Assembly (NCBI GenBank): GCA_027489355.1
Contig: JAIXZY010000003.1
Location: 62,001 to 126,000, forward strand
Origin: Paracoccaceae bacterium
GTDB taxonomy: Bacteria > Pseudomonadota > Alphaproteobacteria > Rhodobacterales > Rhodobacteraceae
DNA: 64,000 nt
Reading direction: 5' to 3'
Below, one piece after another: positions 1 to 8,268 of this stretch (the first letter of the stretch is position 1; each line of letters starts with the position of its first letter). The notes under the pieces were generated by a model that was given only the letters and a program-made list of their open reading frames with translations, ran no database searches and was not told the DNA's origin. Made by a program: the position numbers and the translations under genes.

Positions 1-373
1 CAAAGCCCGGGAACCGGTCCATGAACGGCTCCCACAGACGCATCGGCCAGGCCAGGACAATGCTTTCCGCCACGACGACCGCCGACGCTGGATAGCTGTC
101 CAGCCCCATCGCGCGGGCGATGCCGAACAGCTCGCCCGGGGGGATCTGGTGCAGGATCACCTGATCGCCGTTCCGCGTGGTGCGCTGCGCGCGGACGTGG
201 CCGTCCAGCAGCAGGAAGAACTGCGCGGCCGGGCTGCCTTCGGCAAAGACGTTGCTGCCCGCGTCAAAGCGCTGCGAGACCGCCTCGTCCAGGATCTGGC
301 GCAACTCCTCGCGCGCAAGGCCCAGAAAGGGCGGCAGGCCCGCGAGCAGGCTTTCATCCAGCAGCTTTCCCAC
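1..373 (-). CDS. nnrR: Crp/Fnr-family regulator, NnrR type (3' end outside window)
   Basis: About 124 N-terminal residues are visible. They form a cyclic-nucleotide-binding-like sensor fold: LPPFLGLA near the start, then VFAEGSPAAQFFLLLDGHVR and QVILHQIPPGELFGIARAMG. This pattern, without an N-terminal Cys cluster, resembles the NnrR/DNR branch of Crp/Fnr, which activates nitrite and nitric oxide reduction genes in response to NO. The helix-turn-helix lies beyond the window edge. I chose the GTG at 373 because AGGAAGGG lies 9 nt before it; the frame stays open further upstream without a better start. The gene is divergent from the pseudoazurin-nirK operon, and the box at 423-436 lies between them. 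NnrR is inferred from context; another Crp/Fnr subfamily is possible. Confidence 0.8.
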   Translation of the reverse strand, partial: MGKLLDESLLAGLPPFLGLAREELRQILDEAVSQRFDAGSNVFAEGSPAAQFFLLLDGHVRAQRTTRNGDQVILHQIPPGELFGIARAMGLDSYPASAVVVAESIVLAWPMRLWEPFMDRFPGF

Positions 374-422
374 CGTCGCGTGCCCTTCCTGCCAAGCGCC
401 CGGCACGGAACCGTGGCGAAGT

Positions 423-464
423 TTGTGCCCGCGCAAAGTCGCCCGGGCGCTGTGGGGGTAATCT
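423..464 (+). promoter_or_regulatory. FNR/NNR-type box and -10 upstream of pseudoazurin-nirK
   Basis: TTGTG-CCCG-CGCAA at 423-436 fits the Crp/Fnr half-site pattern used by NnrR and DNR (TTG-N8-CAA). A -10-like TAATCT lies at 459-464. A start near 471 puts the box centre at about -41.5, the class II activator position. The box is also about 50 nt upstream of the divergent nnrR start, so it may serve both genes. Confidence 0.7.
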
Positions 465-499
465 TCCCTCAACCAAGATGCACAGCAAAGGAAGACAAG

Positions 500-931
500 A
501 TGTTGCGTCAAATGACAAGCGCCCTGGTCCTTGGCCTTGCCCTTGCGGGGGCTGTCCAGGCCGAAACGGTCGAGGTGAAGATGCTGAACAGGGGGGCCGA
601 CGGCGCGATGGTGTTCGAACCCGCCGCCATCCGCGTGGCCCCCGGCGACACGGTCCGCTTCATCGCCACCGACAAAAGCCACAACGCCGAGACGATCGAG
701 GGGATGCTGCCGGAAGGCGCGGCCGAGTTCGTCGGCGACCTGAACAAGGACATCGAGGTCACCTTCGACGCCCCCGGCTTCTATGGCATCCGCTGCAAGC
801 CGCATTTCGCGATGGGCATGGTGATGGTCGTCGCCGTCGGTGACGAAGCCGCCCCGCCCGCGACCTTCCTGGAAGGCCGCCTGCCCAAGAAGGCGAAGGA
901 ACGGCTGGAAGCCGCCCTCGCCGGACTCTGA
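500..931 (+). CDS. pseudoazurin, type 1 blue copper electron donor
   Basis: 143 residues. A Sec signal peptide ends at AVQA (cleavage after residue 21). The copper ligands are His61, Cys99, His102 and Met107 of the precursor (CKPHFAMGM), which become His40, Cys78, His81 and Met86 after cleavage, exactly the classical pseudoazurin numbering. The periplasmic protein passes electrons to copper nitrite reductase, encoded immediately downstream. The frame is open further upstream, but ATG 500 with AAGGAAG ahead gives a proper signal peptide; ATG 512 is a minor alternative. It is probably transcribed with nirK from the promoter at 423-464. Confidence 0.95.
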   Translation: MLRQMTSALVLGLALAGAVQAETVEVKMLNRGADGAMVFEPAAIRVAPGDTVRFIATDKSHNAETIEGMLPEGAAEFVGDLNKDIEVTFDAPGFYGIRCKPHFAMGMVMVVAVGDEAAPPATFLEGRLPKKAKERLEAALAGL

Positions 932-962
932 GACCCTGCAATCCTTCCCCGGAGTAACGATC

Positions 963-2186
963 ATGACCCAGCTACCCGACCTCGGCCGTGCCCTTGCCAG
1001 CAGACGCTCGATCCTGCGCGGCTCGCTCGTCGCCGCCGGCGCGGCCGCCCTCGGTGCCGGTGCCGCCCAGGTCCAGGCCCGCGTGCCGCACGGCCCGATG
1101 CCGATGCTGCCCCGCGTCCCCGAGCGTCTGTTGCAGGCCGAGGCCGAGGTGATCAGCAAGGCCCCCCCGGTGGACCTGTCGGGCTATACCCGCGTCAAGC
1201 AGGACCTGGTCGCCCCGCCCTTCGCCCCGGTCCACGACCAGGTGGCGACCGGCGGCCCGAAGATCATCGAGATCACGCTCGAGACGACCGAAAAGCTGAT
1301 GACCATCGATCCCGACACGGGCGCCGAGATCTGGGCGCTGACCTACAACGGCTCGGTCCCCGGCCCGCTGATCATCGCCCATGAGGGTGATTATGTCGAA
1401 GTCACCCTGCGCAACCCGGTGGACAGTGTCTTCGAGCACAACATCGACTTCCACTCCTCGACCGGCGCTTTGGGTGGCGGTGGCCTGACCCATGTCTTCC
1501 CCGGCGAGGAAACCGTCCTGCGCTGGAAGGCGACCAAACCCGGCGTCTTCACCTACCACTGCGCCCCGGGCGGCGAGATGATCCCCTACCACGTCTGCCA
1601 CGGCATGAACGGGACCGTCATGGTCCTGCCCCGCGACGGGCTGAAGGACGGCAAGGGCAACCCGCTGCGCTATGACGAGATCGCCTATATCGGCGAGCAG
1701 GACTACTACCTGCCCCGGAACGAGGACGGCAGCTTCAAGAAATACGCCGTCGCCGGCGACGACTATGCCGACAGCCTCGAGGCGATGCGGACGCTGGTTC
1801 CCACCCACTCGGTCTTCAACGGCGCGGTGGGGGCGCTGACCGGGGACAAGGCCCTGCGCAGCAAGGTCGGGTCCACGGTCCTGATGATCCACAACCAGGC
1901 CAACCGGGACACCCGTCCCCACCTGATCGGCGGCCACGGCAACTATGTCTGGGAGGCGGGATCGTTCAACGACGCCCCGGCGACCAACCTGGAAACCTGG
2001 CTGATCCGGGGCGGGTCCTCGGGCGCGGCGATGTACACCTTCGAGCAGCCGGGCGTCTACGCCTACGTCAACCACAACCTGATCGAGGCCGTCCTTCTGG
2101 GAGCCACCGCGCATTTCGTCGTGGAAGGCGAATGGAACAACGCCCTGATGGAACAGGTCGTCAAGCCCTACAGCTTCGCGACCTGA
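963..2186 (+). CDS. nirK: copper-containing nitrite reductase (NO-forming), class I
   Basis: 407 residues; reduces nitrite to NO in the periplasm. The N-terminus has a twin-arginine motif (SRRSILRG, residues 13-20) and a hydrophobic stretch, so folded export by Tat is expected. Two cupredoxin domains are present. Type 1 copper ligands are His159, Cys200, His210 and Met215; type 2 ligands are His164, His199 and His371 (in VNHNLIEA). The catalytic pair is Asp162 (HNIDFH) and His320 (RPHLIGGHG). All key residues are kept. ATG 963 follows GGAG at about 951. The likely electron donor is the upstream pseudoazurin, and nirV follows after 14 nt. Confidence 0.97.
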   Translation: MTQLPDLGRALASRRSILRGSLVAAGAAALGAGAAQVQARVPHGPMPMLPRVPERLLQAEAEVISKAPPVDLSGYTRVKQDLVAPPFAPVHDQVATGGPKIIEITLETTEKLMTIDPDTGAEIWALTYNGSVPGPLIIAHEGDYVEVTLRNPVDSVFEHNIDFHSSTGALGGGGLTHVFPGEETVLRWKATKPGVFTYHCAPGGEMIPYHVCHGMNGTVMVLPRDGLKDGKGNPLRYDEIAYIGEQDYYLPRNEDGSFKKYAVAGDDYADSLEAMRTLVPTHSVFNGAVGALTGDKALRSKVGSTVLMIHNQANRDTRPHLIGGHGNYVWEAGSFNDAPATNLETWLIRGGSSGAAMYTFEQPGVYAYVNHNLIEAVLLGATAHFVVEGEWNNALMEQVVKPYSFAT

Positions 2187-2200
2187 GGAAGGAACACGCC

Positions 2201-2929
2201 ATGCTTCCCGTTGCCATGTCCCGGAAAGGCCTTGCGTCCCTTGGCCTGGGCGGTCTGGTGGTGGGGGCAGGTCTGGGGGCCGTCCTGCTTTGGCAGGGGG
2301 GTCCCCAGGCCCATCCCGTCGACCTTGTTGCCGTGGACCTGCAGGATGGAACGACGCTGGAGGTCCAGCGGACCGAAGTCACGCTTCGCGACTGGGCCGC
2401 CTGTCACGCGGATGGCGGCTGCACGCTGGCGCTCGCCGATCCCGGCAATGGCCCGGACTTTCCCGCGACCGGCATCAGCTATCTTGACGCGAAGGAATAC
2501 CTGGTCTGGATCAATGCGCGATCCGGCCCCGACTACCGGCTCCCCACCAAGGCCGAATGGTACGCGATCGCCGCCGAGGTGCTGCCCGAAACTCCCGATC
2601 CGATCTTTACCGCGCCCGAGCTTCGCTGGGCGTCGGCCTACATGGTCGAGGCCCCCGCCTTCGACCGGGCCCTGCATCCGACGGGCGACTTCTCGGTCAC
2701 GACCGCGGGGCTTGTCGATCTTGACGGCAACGTCTGGGAATGGACGCAGGAGTGCTACGACAGCGACGAATATCGCACGAAGCCAGAGGACTGTCCGGCC
2801 TTCGTGCTGGGAGGCATCCATGAAGCGGTGATGTCCTTCCTTGTTCGTGACCCCGCCAACGGCGGCTGCGCCTCGGGCCTGCCGCCGGCACACCTCGGCT
2901 TTCGCCTTGTCAGGGAAGGAACCTCGTGA
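2201..2929 (+). CDS. nirV: NirV, formylglycine-generating-enzyme-like (SUMF1-fold) protein
   Basis: 242 residues. An N-terminal hydrophobic segment (about residues 14-33) suggests a signal anchor or export signal. The rest is an FGE-sulfatase/SUMF1-type domain, with YRLPTKAEW, GNVWEWTQE and HLGFRLVRE as hallmark blocks. NirV proteins are encoded beside nirK in many denitrifiers; their exact role is unsettled, perhaps nitrite reductase maturation. Two cysteines near the C-terminus (CPAF, GGCASG) sit in the region where true formylglycine enzymes keep active-site residues, but I cannot claim that activity. GAGGAAGGA precedes ATG 2201. The stop overlaps the nnrS start. Confidence 0.9.
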   Translation: MLPVAMSRKGLASLGLGGLVVGAGLGAVLLWQGGPQAHPVDLVAVDLQDGTTLEVQRTEVTLRDWAACHADGGCTLALADPGNGPDFPATGISYLDAKEYLVWINARSGPDYRLPTKAEWYAIAAEVLPETPDPIFTAPELRWASAYMVEAPAFDRALHPTGDFSVTTAGLVDLDGNVWEWTQECYDSDEYRTKPEDCPAFVLGGIHEAVMSFLVRDPANGGCASGLPPAHLGFRLVREGTS

Positions 2930-4128
2930 TGGCCACCACCTCGGAACAGGTCCGTGCCTGGACCGGCCCCGCCCTTTTTTCCTATGGCTTCCGCCCGTTC
3001 TTCCTGGGCGCGGGAATATGGGCTGCGGTTGCAATGATGATCTGGTTGGCGGCGCTTACCGGCTGGATCGAGCTGCCCAGCGCGTTCGATCCGGTGTCCT
3101 GGCACGCGCATGAATTCCTGTTCGGCTACCTTTCGGCCGCATTGGCCGGGTTCCTGCTGACGGCGGTTCCGAACTGGACCGGCCGCTTGCCCGTCGTCGG
3201 CTGGCCGCTGGCCGCGCTGGCCGCTTTCTGGCTTCTGGGGCGGATGGTCGTGCTGGTCTCCTCCGGGCTTCCGCCGGTCGCCGTCGCACTGGCGGACCTG
3301 GCGCTGCCTCTGGTCCTTGCCGCCGTCCTTCTGCGTGAGATCGTGAGGGGCCGGAACTGGCACAACCTTGTCGTCCTTGCGCTGCTCGCGGTCTTCACGC
3401 TGGGCAATGCGCTCTTTCACTGGCAGGCCGCCCGGGGCGAGATCGCCGCACAGGGCATCGGCCTGCGCATCGGTCTTGGCGCCGGTCTGATGATGGTCGC
3501 GGTGATCGGCGGGCGGATCATCCCCTCCTTCACCCGCAACTGGCTGGTTCGCCAGCCCGCGGGCCCGGCGCGTCTGCCTGCCGCACCGATGCAACGCTTC
3601 GACAAGGCGGCACTCCTGTTGCTGCTTCTGGCCCTGCTGTCCTGGATCATCCTGCCGGATGCCCGCCCGACCGCTGCGCTTCTGGCCCTTGCCGGGATAG
3701 CACATATGGCGCGCCTTTCCCGCTGGGCCGGTGACAGGACATGGCGCGAGCCTCTGCTCATGGTCCTCCACGCTGCCTATCTCTTCCTTCCGCTTGGCGC
3801 GCTGACAATGGCTGCGGCGATCTTCATTCCGGACCAGGTGGCCCCCGCCGTTGCTCAACATCTCTGGATGGCAGGAGCCATCGGGCTGATGACGCTTGCC
3901 GTCATGACCCGCGCGACCCTTGGCCATACCGGACGGCCCCTTGCGGCCGGGCTTGGGACGACTGCCCTTTACCTTGCACTCGCTACGGCTGTCGCTGCGC
4001 GTATTCTGGCCGGACTGTGGCCCGCTGCCACCTCGGCCCTGCTTGCGATCTCGGCCGTGGCTTGGGTACTGGCCTTTGGCGGCTTTGCGGTGCTTTACGG
4101 CCCGCTGCTGACAAGTCCCAAGGGATGA
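2929..4128 (+). CDS. nnrS: NnrS family haem/copper membrane protein
   Basis: About 399 residues and almost entirely membrane-spanning, with around 12 hydrophobic segments. FSYGFRPFFLGAGIWA near the N-terminus, WHAHEFLFGY, and GGRIIPSFTRNW in the middle are NnrS signatures; the histidines of the WHAHE block are likely haem or metal ligands. NnrS proteins are made under NO exposure and protect against nitrosative stress. ATG 2929 overlaps the nirV stop (TGATG), with AAGGA 8 nt before it; a GTG at 2926 is the alternative. It is the last gene of the nitrite operon. Confidence 0.93.
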   Translation: MATTSEQVRAWTGPALFSYGFRPFFLGAGIWAAVAMMIWLAALTGWIELPSAFDPVSWHAHEFLFGYLSAALAGFLLTAVPNWTGRLPVVGWPLAALAAFWLLGRMVVLVSSGLPPVAVALADLALPLVLAAVLLREIVRGRNWHNLVVLALLAVFTLGNALFHWQAARGEIAAQGIGLRIGLGAGLMMVAVIGGRIIPSFTRNWLVRQPAGPARLPAAPMQRFDKAALLLLLLALLSWIILPDARPTAALLALAGIAHMARLSRWAGDRTWREPLLMVLHAAYLFLPLGALTMAAAIFIPDQVAPAVAQHLWMAGAIGLMTLAVMTRATLGHTGRPLAAGLGTTALYLALATAVAARILAGLWPAATSALLAISAVAWVLAFGGFAVLYGPLLTSPKG

Positions 4129-4443
4129 GGTGACCGCGGACCTTGGCGCGGCACCTCCTGAGCAGAAGACTGGACCTCTGGCACACCCCGGCCGGAAAGA
4201 GGCGATGGGCGGAAAGCAGTCATATGCGTTCCGTAAATCAACGTCTGCACTTGCAGCAACCTGTCGCCTCACCAGGATTGGTCAGCCCAGCACACTTGCT
4301 GGAAGCAGAGCTCTTACCTTTGCCCAACGCCCGCGCCGAGTGCGATTGGTATTCGGCCCGAAGGCATTCCTCAAGGCGGCAGGCCCGGTGATCAGGGAAC
4401 CATGCTGACCCTCACCCAACCCAGACCAGCGCAAGGGGATGTC
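4129..4443. other. 315-nt intergenic region between convergent nnrS and usp
   Basis: Small open frames exist on both strands but none has a ribosome binding site or a recognisable product. I see no clear terminator hairpin, tRNA or repeat here. Confidence 0.5.
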
Positions 4444-4914
4444 TCAGCCAGTGCCGGCACGGGAGGGAAAGAGCGCCTCGTCCGGGACGTCAAGCCGCGC
4501 GACCAGAAGGCTGCACGAAAGCGCGTTGCTCAGGTCGGTCGTTACCGAGCCCTTCAGCCAGCGGGCAAAGGCGCCCTGCTTGTGGTGCCCCACCACGACC
4601 AGGTCTGCCGCGACCTCGCGTGCAACGCTGGATATCCGCTCCGAAGGCGCGCCGCGCTCGAGCCTGGCTTCCGGCGAAAGCCCCATGCGCCGCAGACGCT
4701 CCATCCCTTCGTCCAGGATCTTCTGCACTTCCGGGCTTCTGTCCGTGGGGGCATAGACGGCGCCGAAGTCGCCGGCGTAAAGTTCGGGCGAGATCTCGAC
4801 GACGGCGACCAGGTAGACGCGGGACTGGCAGATCTGCGCAAGCCGAGCCCCTTCGCGCAGCGCCAGGCGGCCTTCAAGCGTGCCGTCATAGGCCAGAACG
4901 ATCGTGCGATACAT
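4444..4914 (-). CDS. universal stress protein (UspA domain)
   Basis: 156 residues with one UspA domain. MYRTIVLAYDGT at the start is the typical first strand with Asp. DLVVVGHHKQGAFARWLKGS near residues 110-130 is the glycine-rich nucleotide-binding loop ending in G-S, so ATP binding is plausible. The start at 4914 has GGGAGG just upstream; an in-frame extension of 24 residues has no USP homology. It stands alone, convergent with nnrS. USP genes often sit beside anaerobic respiration loci, but I found no FNR-type box upstream. Confidence 0.9.
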   Translation of the reverse strand: MYRTIVLAYDGTLEGRLALREGARLAQICQSRVYLVAVVEISPELYAGDFGAVYAPTDRSPEVQKILDEGMERLRRMGLSPEARLERGAPSERISSVAREVAADLVVVGHHKQGAFARWLKGSVTTDLSNALSCSLLVARLDVPDEALFPSRAGTG

Positions 4915-5052
4915 GGCTGCCTCCCACGGGTGGTGACGCCTGTCCGGGCATGGAACCAGACTACACCCTCGGCAATCCTCAGACAATCATCCTGTGCCAT
5001 TGGACACGGGCCGGCGGGGCGGGCTTTCCGGCCGCATCCGTCCTGGTCTTGT

Positions 5053-6594
5053 TCAGGTCCGTCCCGGGCGCCGCAGGATAAGCGCAAGCGGCATGGCAGC
5101 CAGCGAGACCCACATCATCAGGTAGAAATCGTCGACATAAGAGATCATGGCCGCCTGAACGTTCACCAGGCTGTCCATCATCTGCAGCGCCGCCGGATCG
5201 CGAGCAATCGCGGCAGGGCTGACCTGCGCCAGAACCGGGTTGAAGGGCTGAATGAAGGTGCCGAGTTCCGCGTGGTTGACCTGCACGTTCCGCGCCAGCG
5301 CAGCCGTCACCAGCGAGATGCCGATGGACGAGCCGATGTTGCGCACAAGGCTGAACAGGCTTGTGGCATCCGCCCGAAAGCGCGGCTCCAGCGTTGCGAA
5401 GGCGACGGTCGACAGCGGCACGAAGACAAGCCCCAGGCCCAGCCCCTGCACCACGCCGCTGCGGATCACCGGCCAGGCATCCATCTGCGGCGTGAAGCCT
5501 GTCATCTCCCACAGGGAGACCGCCGTCAGGGACAGACCCGCGACGACCAGCAGCCTGGGGTCCACCTTGCGCACCAGCCGACCGACCAGCAGCATCGAGA
5601 TCATCGTTCCCACCCCGCGCGGGGCCATGACCCATCCGGTGGTGATGACCGGATAGCCCAGGATGCGCGACAGCATCGGCGGCAGCAGCGCAAGGCTGGC
5701 CAGCAGGATGATCCCGATGACGAAGATGAACAGCAGACCGATGCGGAAGTTCCGGTCCCGGAACATCTGCGGGTCCAGGAAGGGGTGTTCCTTGAACAGG
5801 ATGTGCACGGTGAACATCCAGAACCCCGAGATCGACACCAGAAGGTAAAGCCAGATCTCTGGCGACGAGAACCAGTCGACCTCGCCCCCGCGGTCCAGCA
5901 TCAGTTGCAGCGACCCGATCGCCAGCGACAGCAGGGCAAAGCCCGTCATGTCGAAGCTGCGCCGTTTGCGCGGCACGCGGGGAAGGAAGGCAAGGCAGCC
6001 CAGCAGCGCCATCACGCCCACCGGCAGGTTGATCAGGAAAACCCAGCGCCAGTTGTAGCTTTCCGTCAGCCAGCCGCCCAGCGTCGGGCCAATGATCGGT
6101 CCGACCATGATGCCCGCGCCCCACATCGCCATAGCCTGCCCCGCCTTTTCGCGCGGGTTGATGTCCAGCAGGAAGGTCTGCGACAAGGGCACGATGGCCG
6201 CGCCGAAGACACCCTGCAACAGGCGGAAGAGGACCATCGACGACAGGCTCCACGCCAGGCCGCAGGCGATCGAGGTGACCACGAAGCCCACGATCGACAC
6301 CAGAAACAGCTCGCGCTTGCCCAGCCGGTCGGCCAGCCAGCCCGTCACCGGCGTCATGATGGCCGAGGCCACGATGTAGCTGGTCAGGACCCAGTTGATC
6401 GTATCCTGCGACGCGCCAAGGTCGCCCGTCATCGAGGGCAGCGCGACGTTGGCGATGGTGGTGTCCAGCACCTGCATGATCGTCGCCAGCATGATCGAGA
6501 GGGTGATCAGCCCGCGATGCCTGACCTCGACGGCCGGGGGAGAGACGGCCCCCGTCGCCGGTGCGGCAGGGGCGCTTTCGGGGATGTCGGACAT
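5053..6594 (-). CDS. DHA2 family multidrug efflux MFS permease, EmrB-like
   Basis: 513 residues with about 14 transmembrane segments, the DHA2 (H+ antiporter) topology. Motifs visible are MQVLDTTIANVALP in helix 1 (motif D1) and GWLADRLGKRELF (motif A, DRxGRR-like) in the loop between helices 2 and 3. It should export hydrophobic compounds with the upstream EmrA-like adaptor. ATG 6594 lies 7 nt after the emrA stop; a TTG at 6618 would add eight residues and is less likely. Third gene of the marR-emrA-emrB operon. Confidence 0.92.
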   Translation of the reverse strand: MSDIPESAPAAPATGAVSPPAVEVRHRGLITLSIMLATIMQVLDTTIANVALPSMTGDLGASQDTINWVLTSYIVASAIMTPVTGWLADRLGKRELFLVSIVGFVVTSIACGLAWSLSSMVLFRLLQGVFGAAIVPLSQTFLLDINPREKAGQAMAMWGAGIMVGPIIGPTLGGWLTESYNWRWVFLINLPVGVMALLGCLAFLPRVPRKRRSFDMTGFALLSLAIGSLQLMLDRGGEVDWFSSPEIWLYLLVSISGFWMFTVHILFKEHPFLDPQMFRDRNFRIGLLFIFVIGIILLASLALLPPMLSRILGYPVITTGWVMAPRGVGTMISMLLVGRLVRKVDPRLLVVAGLSLTAVSLWEMTGFTPQMDAWPVIRSGVVQGLGLGLVFVPLSTVAFATLEPRFRADATSLFSLVRNIGSSIGISLVTAALARNVQVNHAELGTFIQPFNPVLAQVSPAAIARDPAALQMMDSLVNVQAAMISYVDDFYLMMWVSLAAMPLALILRRPGRT

Positions 6595-6601
6595 GCTTTT
6601 G

Positions 6602-7705
6602 TCACTCTGCCGCGGCAACCTGTGCCGGGGGCGGCTCGGAGGTGTCCACCGTCACCTCGGCGCTGACGCCGGAAGCCAGCTGCGCGACGGCCTCGGGATC
6701 GTCCAGCCGGATCCGGACGGGCACCCGCTGCGTGACCTTGACCCAGTTGCCGGTCGCGTTCTGCGCCGGCAGAAGCGAGAACTCCGCCCCGGTCCCGGCG
6801 CCGATCGCCTCGACCCTGCCGGCAAAGGTCCGGCCAGGGGCGGCGTCGAAGACGATCTCGGCCGGTTGCCCGGTCGCCAGGCCGGCCAGTTGCGTTTCCT
6901 TGAAGTTGGCGTCGACCCAGGCCTCGCCGGTTTCCACCAGCGTAAAGACCGACTGGCCTGCGGCAATCATCGCGCCTTGGCGGAACGAGGCGGCCTGATA
7001 GACCACGCCATCGGCCGGAGCCGTCACCCGGGTCATCGCAAGGTTGTAGCGCGCCCGATCCAGCTCGGCCAGGGCAGCGCGGACGGTGGGGTGATCGTCT
7101 ATCGCGGCTTCGGGATCGCCGCCAAGCGCGGCGCGGGCGGCATCCGCAGTCAGCCGCGCCACGTCGGCCCGGTAGCGTGCCTGCCGGCTGGCATGGTCGA
7201 ACTCGTCAAGCGTGCTGGAGGCGGTGACGCCCTTTCCGGACAGCGCCTGTTGACGTATCAGCTCGTCGGCCTGAAAGCGCGCGTCTTCCGCCGCAAGGTC
7301 GGCCTGCGCCTCGGCCTGAGCATAGGCGGCCCTGAGTTGCGCCACCTGAAGCCGGGCGGCACTGACCGCGGCTTCGGCCTGCGCCACGGCCAGGGCATAG
7401 GGCTCGGGATCGACTTCGAACAAGAGATCGCCCGCGGAGACCTGCTGCAGTTCCCCGACCTTGACCGAGACCACGCGCCCCCCGACCGTCGCGGCCACGG
7501 ACAGGCGCGGCTGGTGCAGGTTGGCATTTTCCGTGGTCTCGGAACCGCCGCCCGACAGCCACCAGCCGCCGGCACCCGCTGCCAGCAGGAGCGGCAGGGC
7601 CAGCATCAGAGCCGTCTTGCGCCCCGGGCGAGACTTGCTGGCGGGAGCAGGCATGTCGGCCGCGCTGGCGGCAGTGGTGGCAGTGACAGAGGTCTGGGCG
7701 TTCAT
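6602..7705 (-). CDS. HlyD/EmrA-family periplasmic adaptor subunit
   Basis: 367 residues. A cytoplasmic N-terminus is followed by one transmembrane helix (about residues 32-52), a first lipoyl half (VAATVGGRVVSVKV), a long Ala/Gln-rich alpha-hairpin (about 110-220), the second lipoyl half (MTRVTAPADGVVYQAASFRQ) and a beta-barrel. It links EmrB to an outer-membrane channel; no TolC-like gene is nearby. The start overlaps the marR stop (ATGA). An in-frame upstream extension runs through marR in another frame and is not used. Confidence 0.92.
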   Translation of the reverse strand: MNAQTSVTATTAASAADMPAPASKSRPGRKTALMLALPLLLAAGAGGWWLSGGGSETTENANLHQPRLSVAATVGGRVVSVKVGELQQVSAGDLLFEVDPEPYALAVAQAEAAVSAARLQVAQLRAAYAQAEAQADLAAEDARFQADELIRQQALSGKGVTASSTLDEFDHASRQARYRADVARLTADAARAALGGDPEAAIDDHPTVRAALAELDRARYNLAMTRVTAPADGVVYQAASFRQGAMIAAGQSVFTLVETGEAWVDANFKETQLAGLATGQPAEIVFDAAPGRTFAGRVEAIGAGTGAEFSLLPAQNATGNWVKVTQRVPVRIRLDDPEAVAQLASGVSAEVTVDTSEPPPAQVAAAE

Positions 7706-8163
7706 TTCGTGGTCTCGAAGGATGAAGCAGGGGTCTCGGCCGCCTGCAGGTTTTCGGTGATCTTCAGAAGCGCAGAGTGCAGGCCCCGCCGCTGGTCTTC
7801 GTCCAGGCCGGCAAGCGCCGTCTCGTAAAGGTCCTCGGCAATCGTGCGGACGGCGGGACCGACGGAACGGGCCCTGTCGGTCGCCACCACGATCCGCGCG
7901 CGACGATCGTCCGGGTGGGCCTCGCGCCGGACCCAGCCCTGCTGCTCCATGCGGTCGATCAGGCGCGACACGCTGATCGGCTCGACGCCCAGCAGGGCGG
8001 CCAGGGCGATCTGGGTCTGTGGCCCTTCGCGCAGCACATGGCCCAGAAGGCGCCATTGCGCTGCGGACAAGCCATGCTCGGACGTGCGCAGTTCGAAGCG
8101 CCCCCAAAGCTTGCGGGTGATGTCCTGGAGAAGGATTCCGAGTCGGTCGATGCGATAAGTCAT
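7702..8163 (-). CDS. MarR family transcriptional regulator
   Basis: 153 residues. Winged helix-turn-helix with LSAAQWRLLGHVLREGP, ALLGVEPISVSRLIDRMEQQ as recognition region and HPDDRRARIV in the wing (the D-x-R-x-x motif of MarR). It heads the operon with emrA and emrB and probably represses it. ATG 8163 is used. The inferred -10 is only about 10 nt upstream and no Shine-Dalgarno is visible, so the transcript may be leaderless or nearly so. Confidence 0.9.
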   Translation of the reverse strand: MTYRIDRLGILLQDITRKLWGRFELRTSEHGLSAAQWRLLGHVLREGPQTQIALAALLGVEPISVSRLIDRMEQQGWVRREAHPDDRRARIVVATDRARSVGPAVRTIAEDLYETALAGLDEDQRRGLHSALLKITENLQAAETPASSFETTK

Positions 8164-8169
8164 AAGCTT

Positions 8170-8206
8170 GCTTATTATAAGCCCACACAATATGCAATCA
8201 TGTGGG
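8170..8206 (-). promoter_or_regulatory. marR operon promoter with overlapping palindromes
   Basis: A perfect inverted repeat GCTTAT-T-ATAAGC lies at 8170-8182 and contains the minus-strand -10 TATAAT (8174-8179). A second repeat, CCCACA-N13-TGTGGG, spans 8182-8206 and overlaps the -35 zone. Together they look like operators for MarR autoregulation. I could not identify a good -35. Confidence 0.6.
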
Positions 8207-8268
8207 TTCAGCCCCCGCCGCGCCGCACACGGAAAGTTGAAGAGGCCCGGACGACCGAGGGCCCGTGG

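Noticed and set aside
149-499. N-terminal extension of pseudoazurin
   Set aside because: It would lie antisense to nnrR and precede the signal peptide; ATG 500 gives exact mature copper numbering.
4130-4408. 92-codon plus-strand open frame after nnrS
   Set aside because: No ribosome binding site, no recognisable product, lies between convergent genes.
4402-6666. 754-codon plus-strand open frame over usp and emrB
   Set aside because: Antisense shadow of GC-rich third positions; Arg/His/Gln-rich translation, no motif, while the minus strand encodes clear families.
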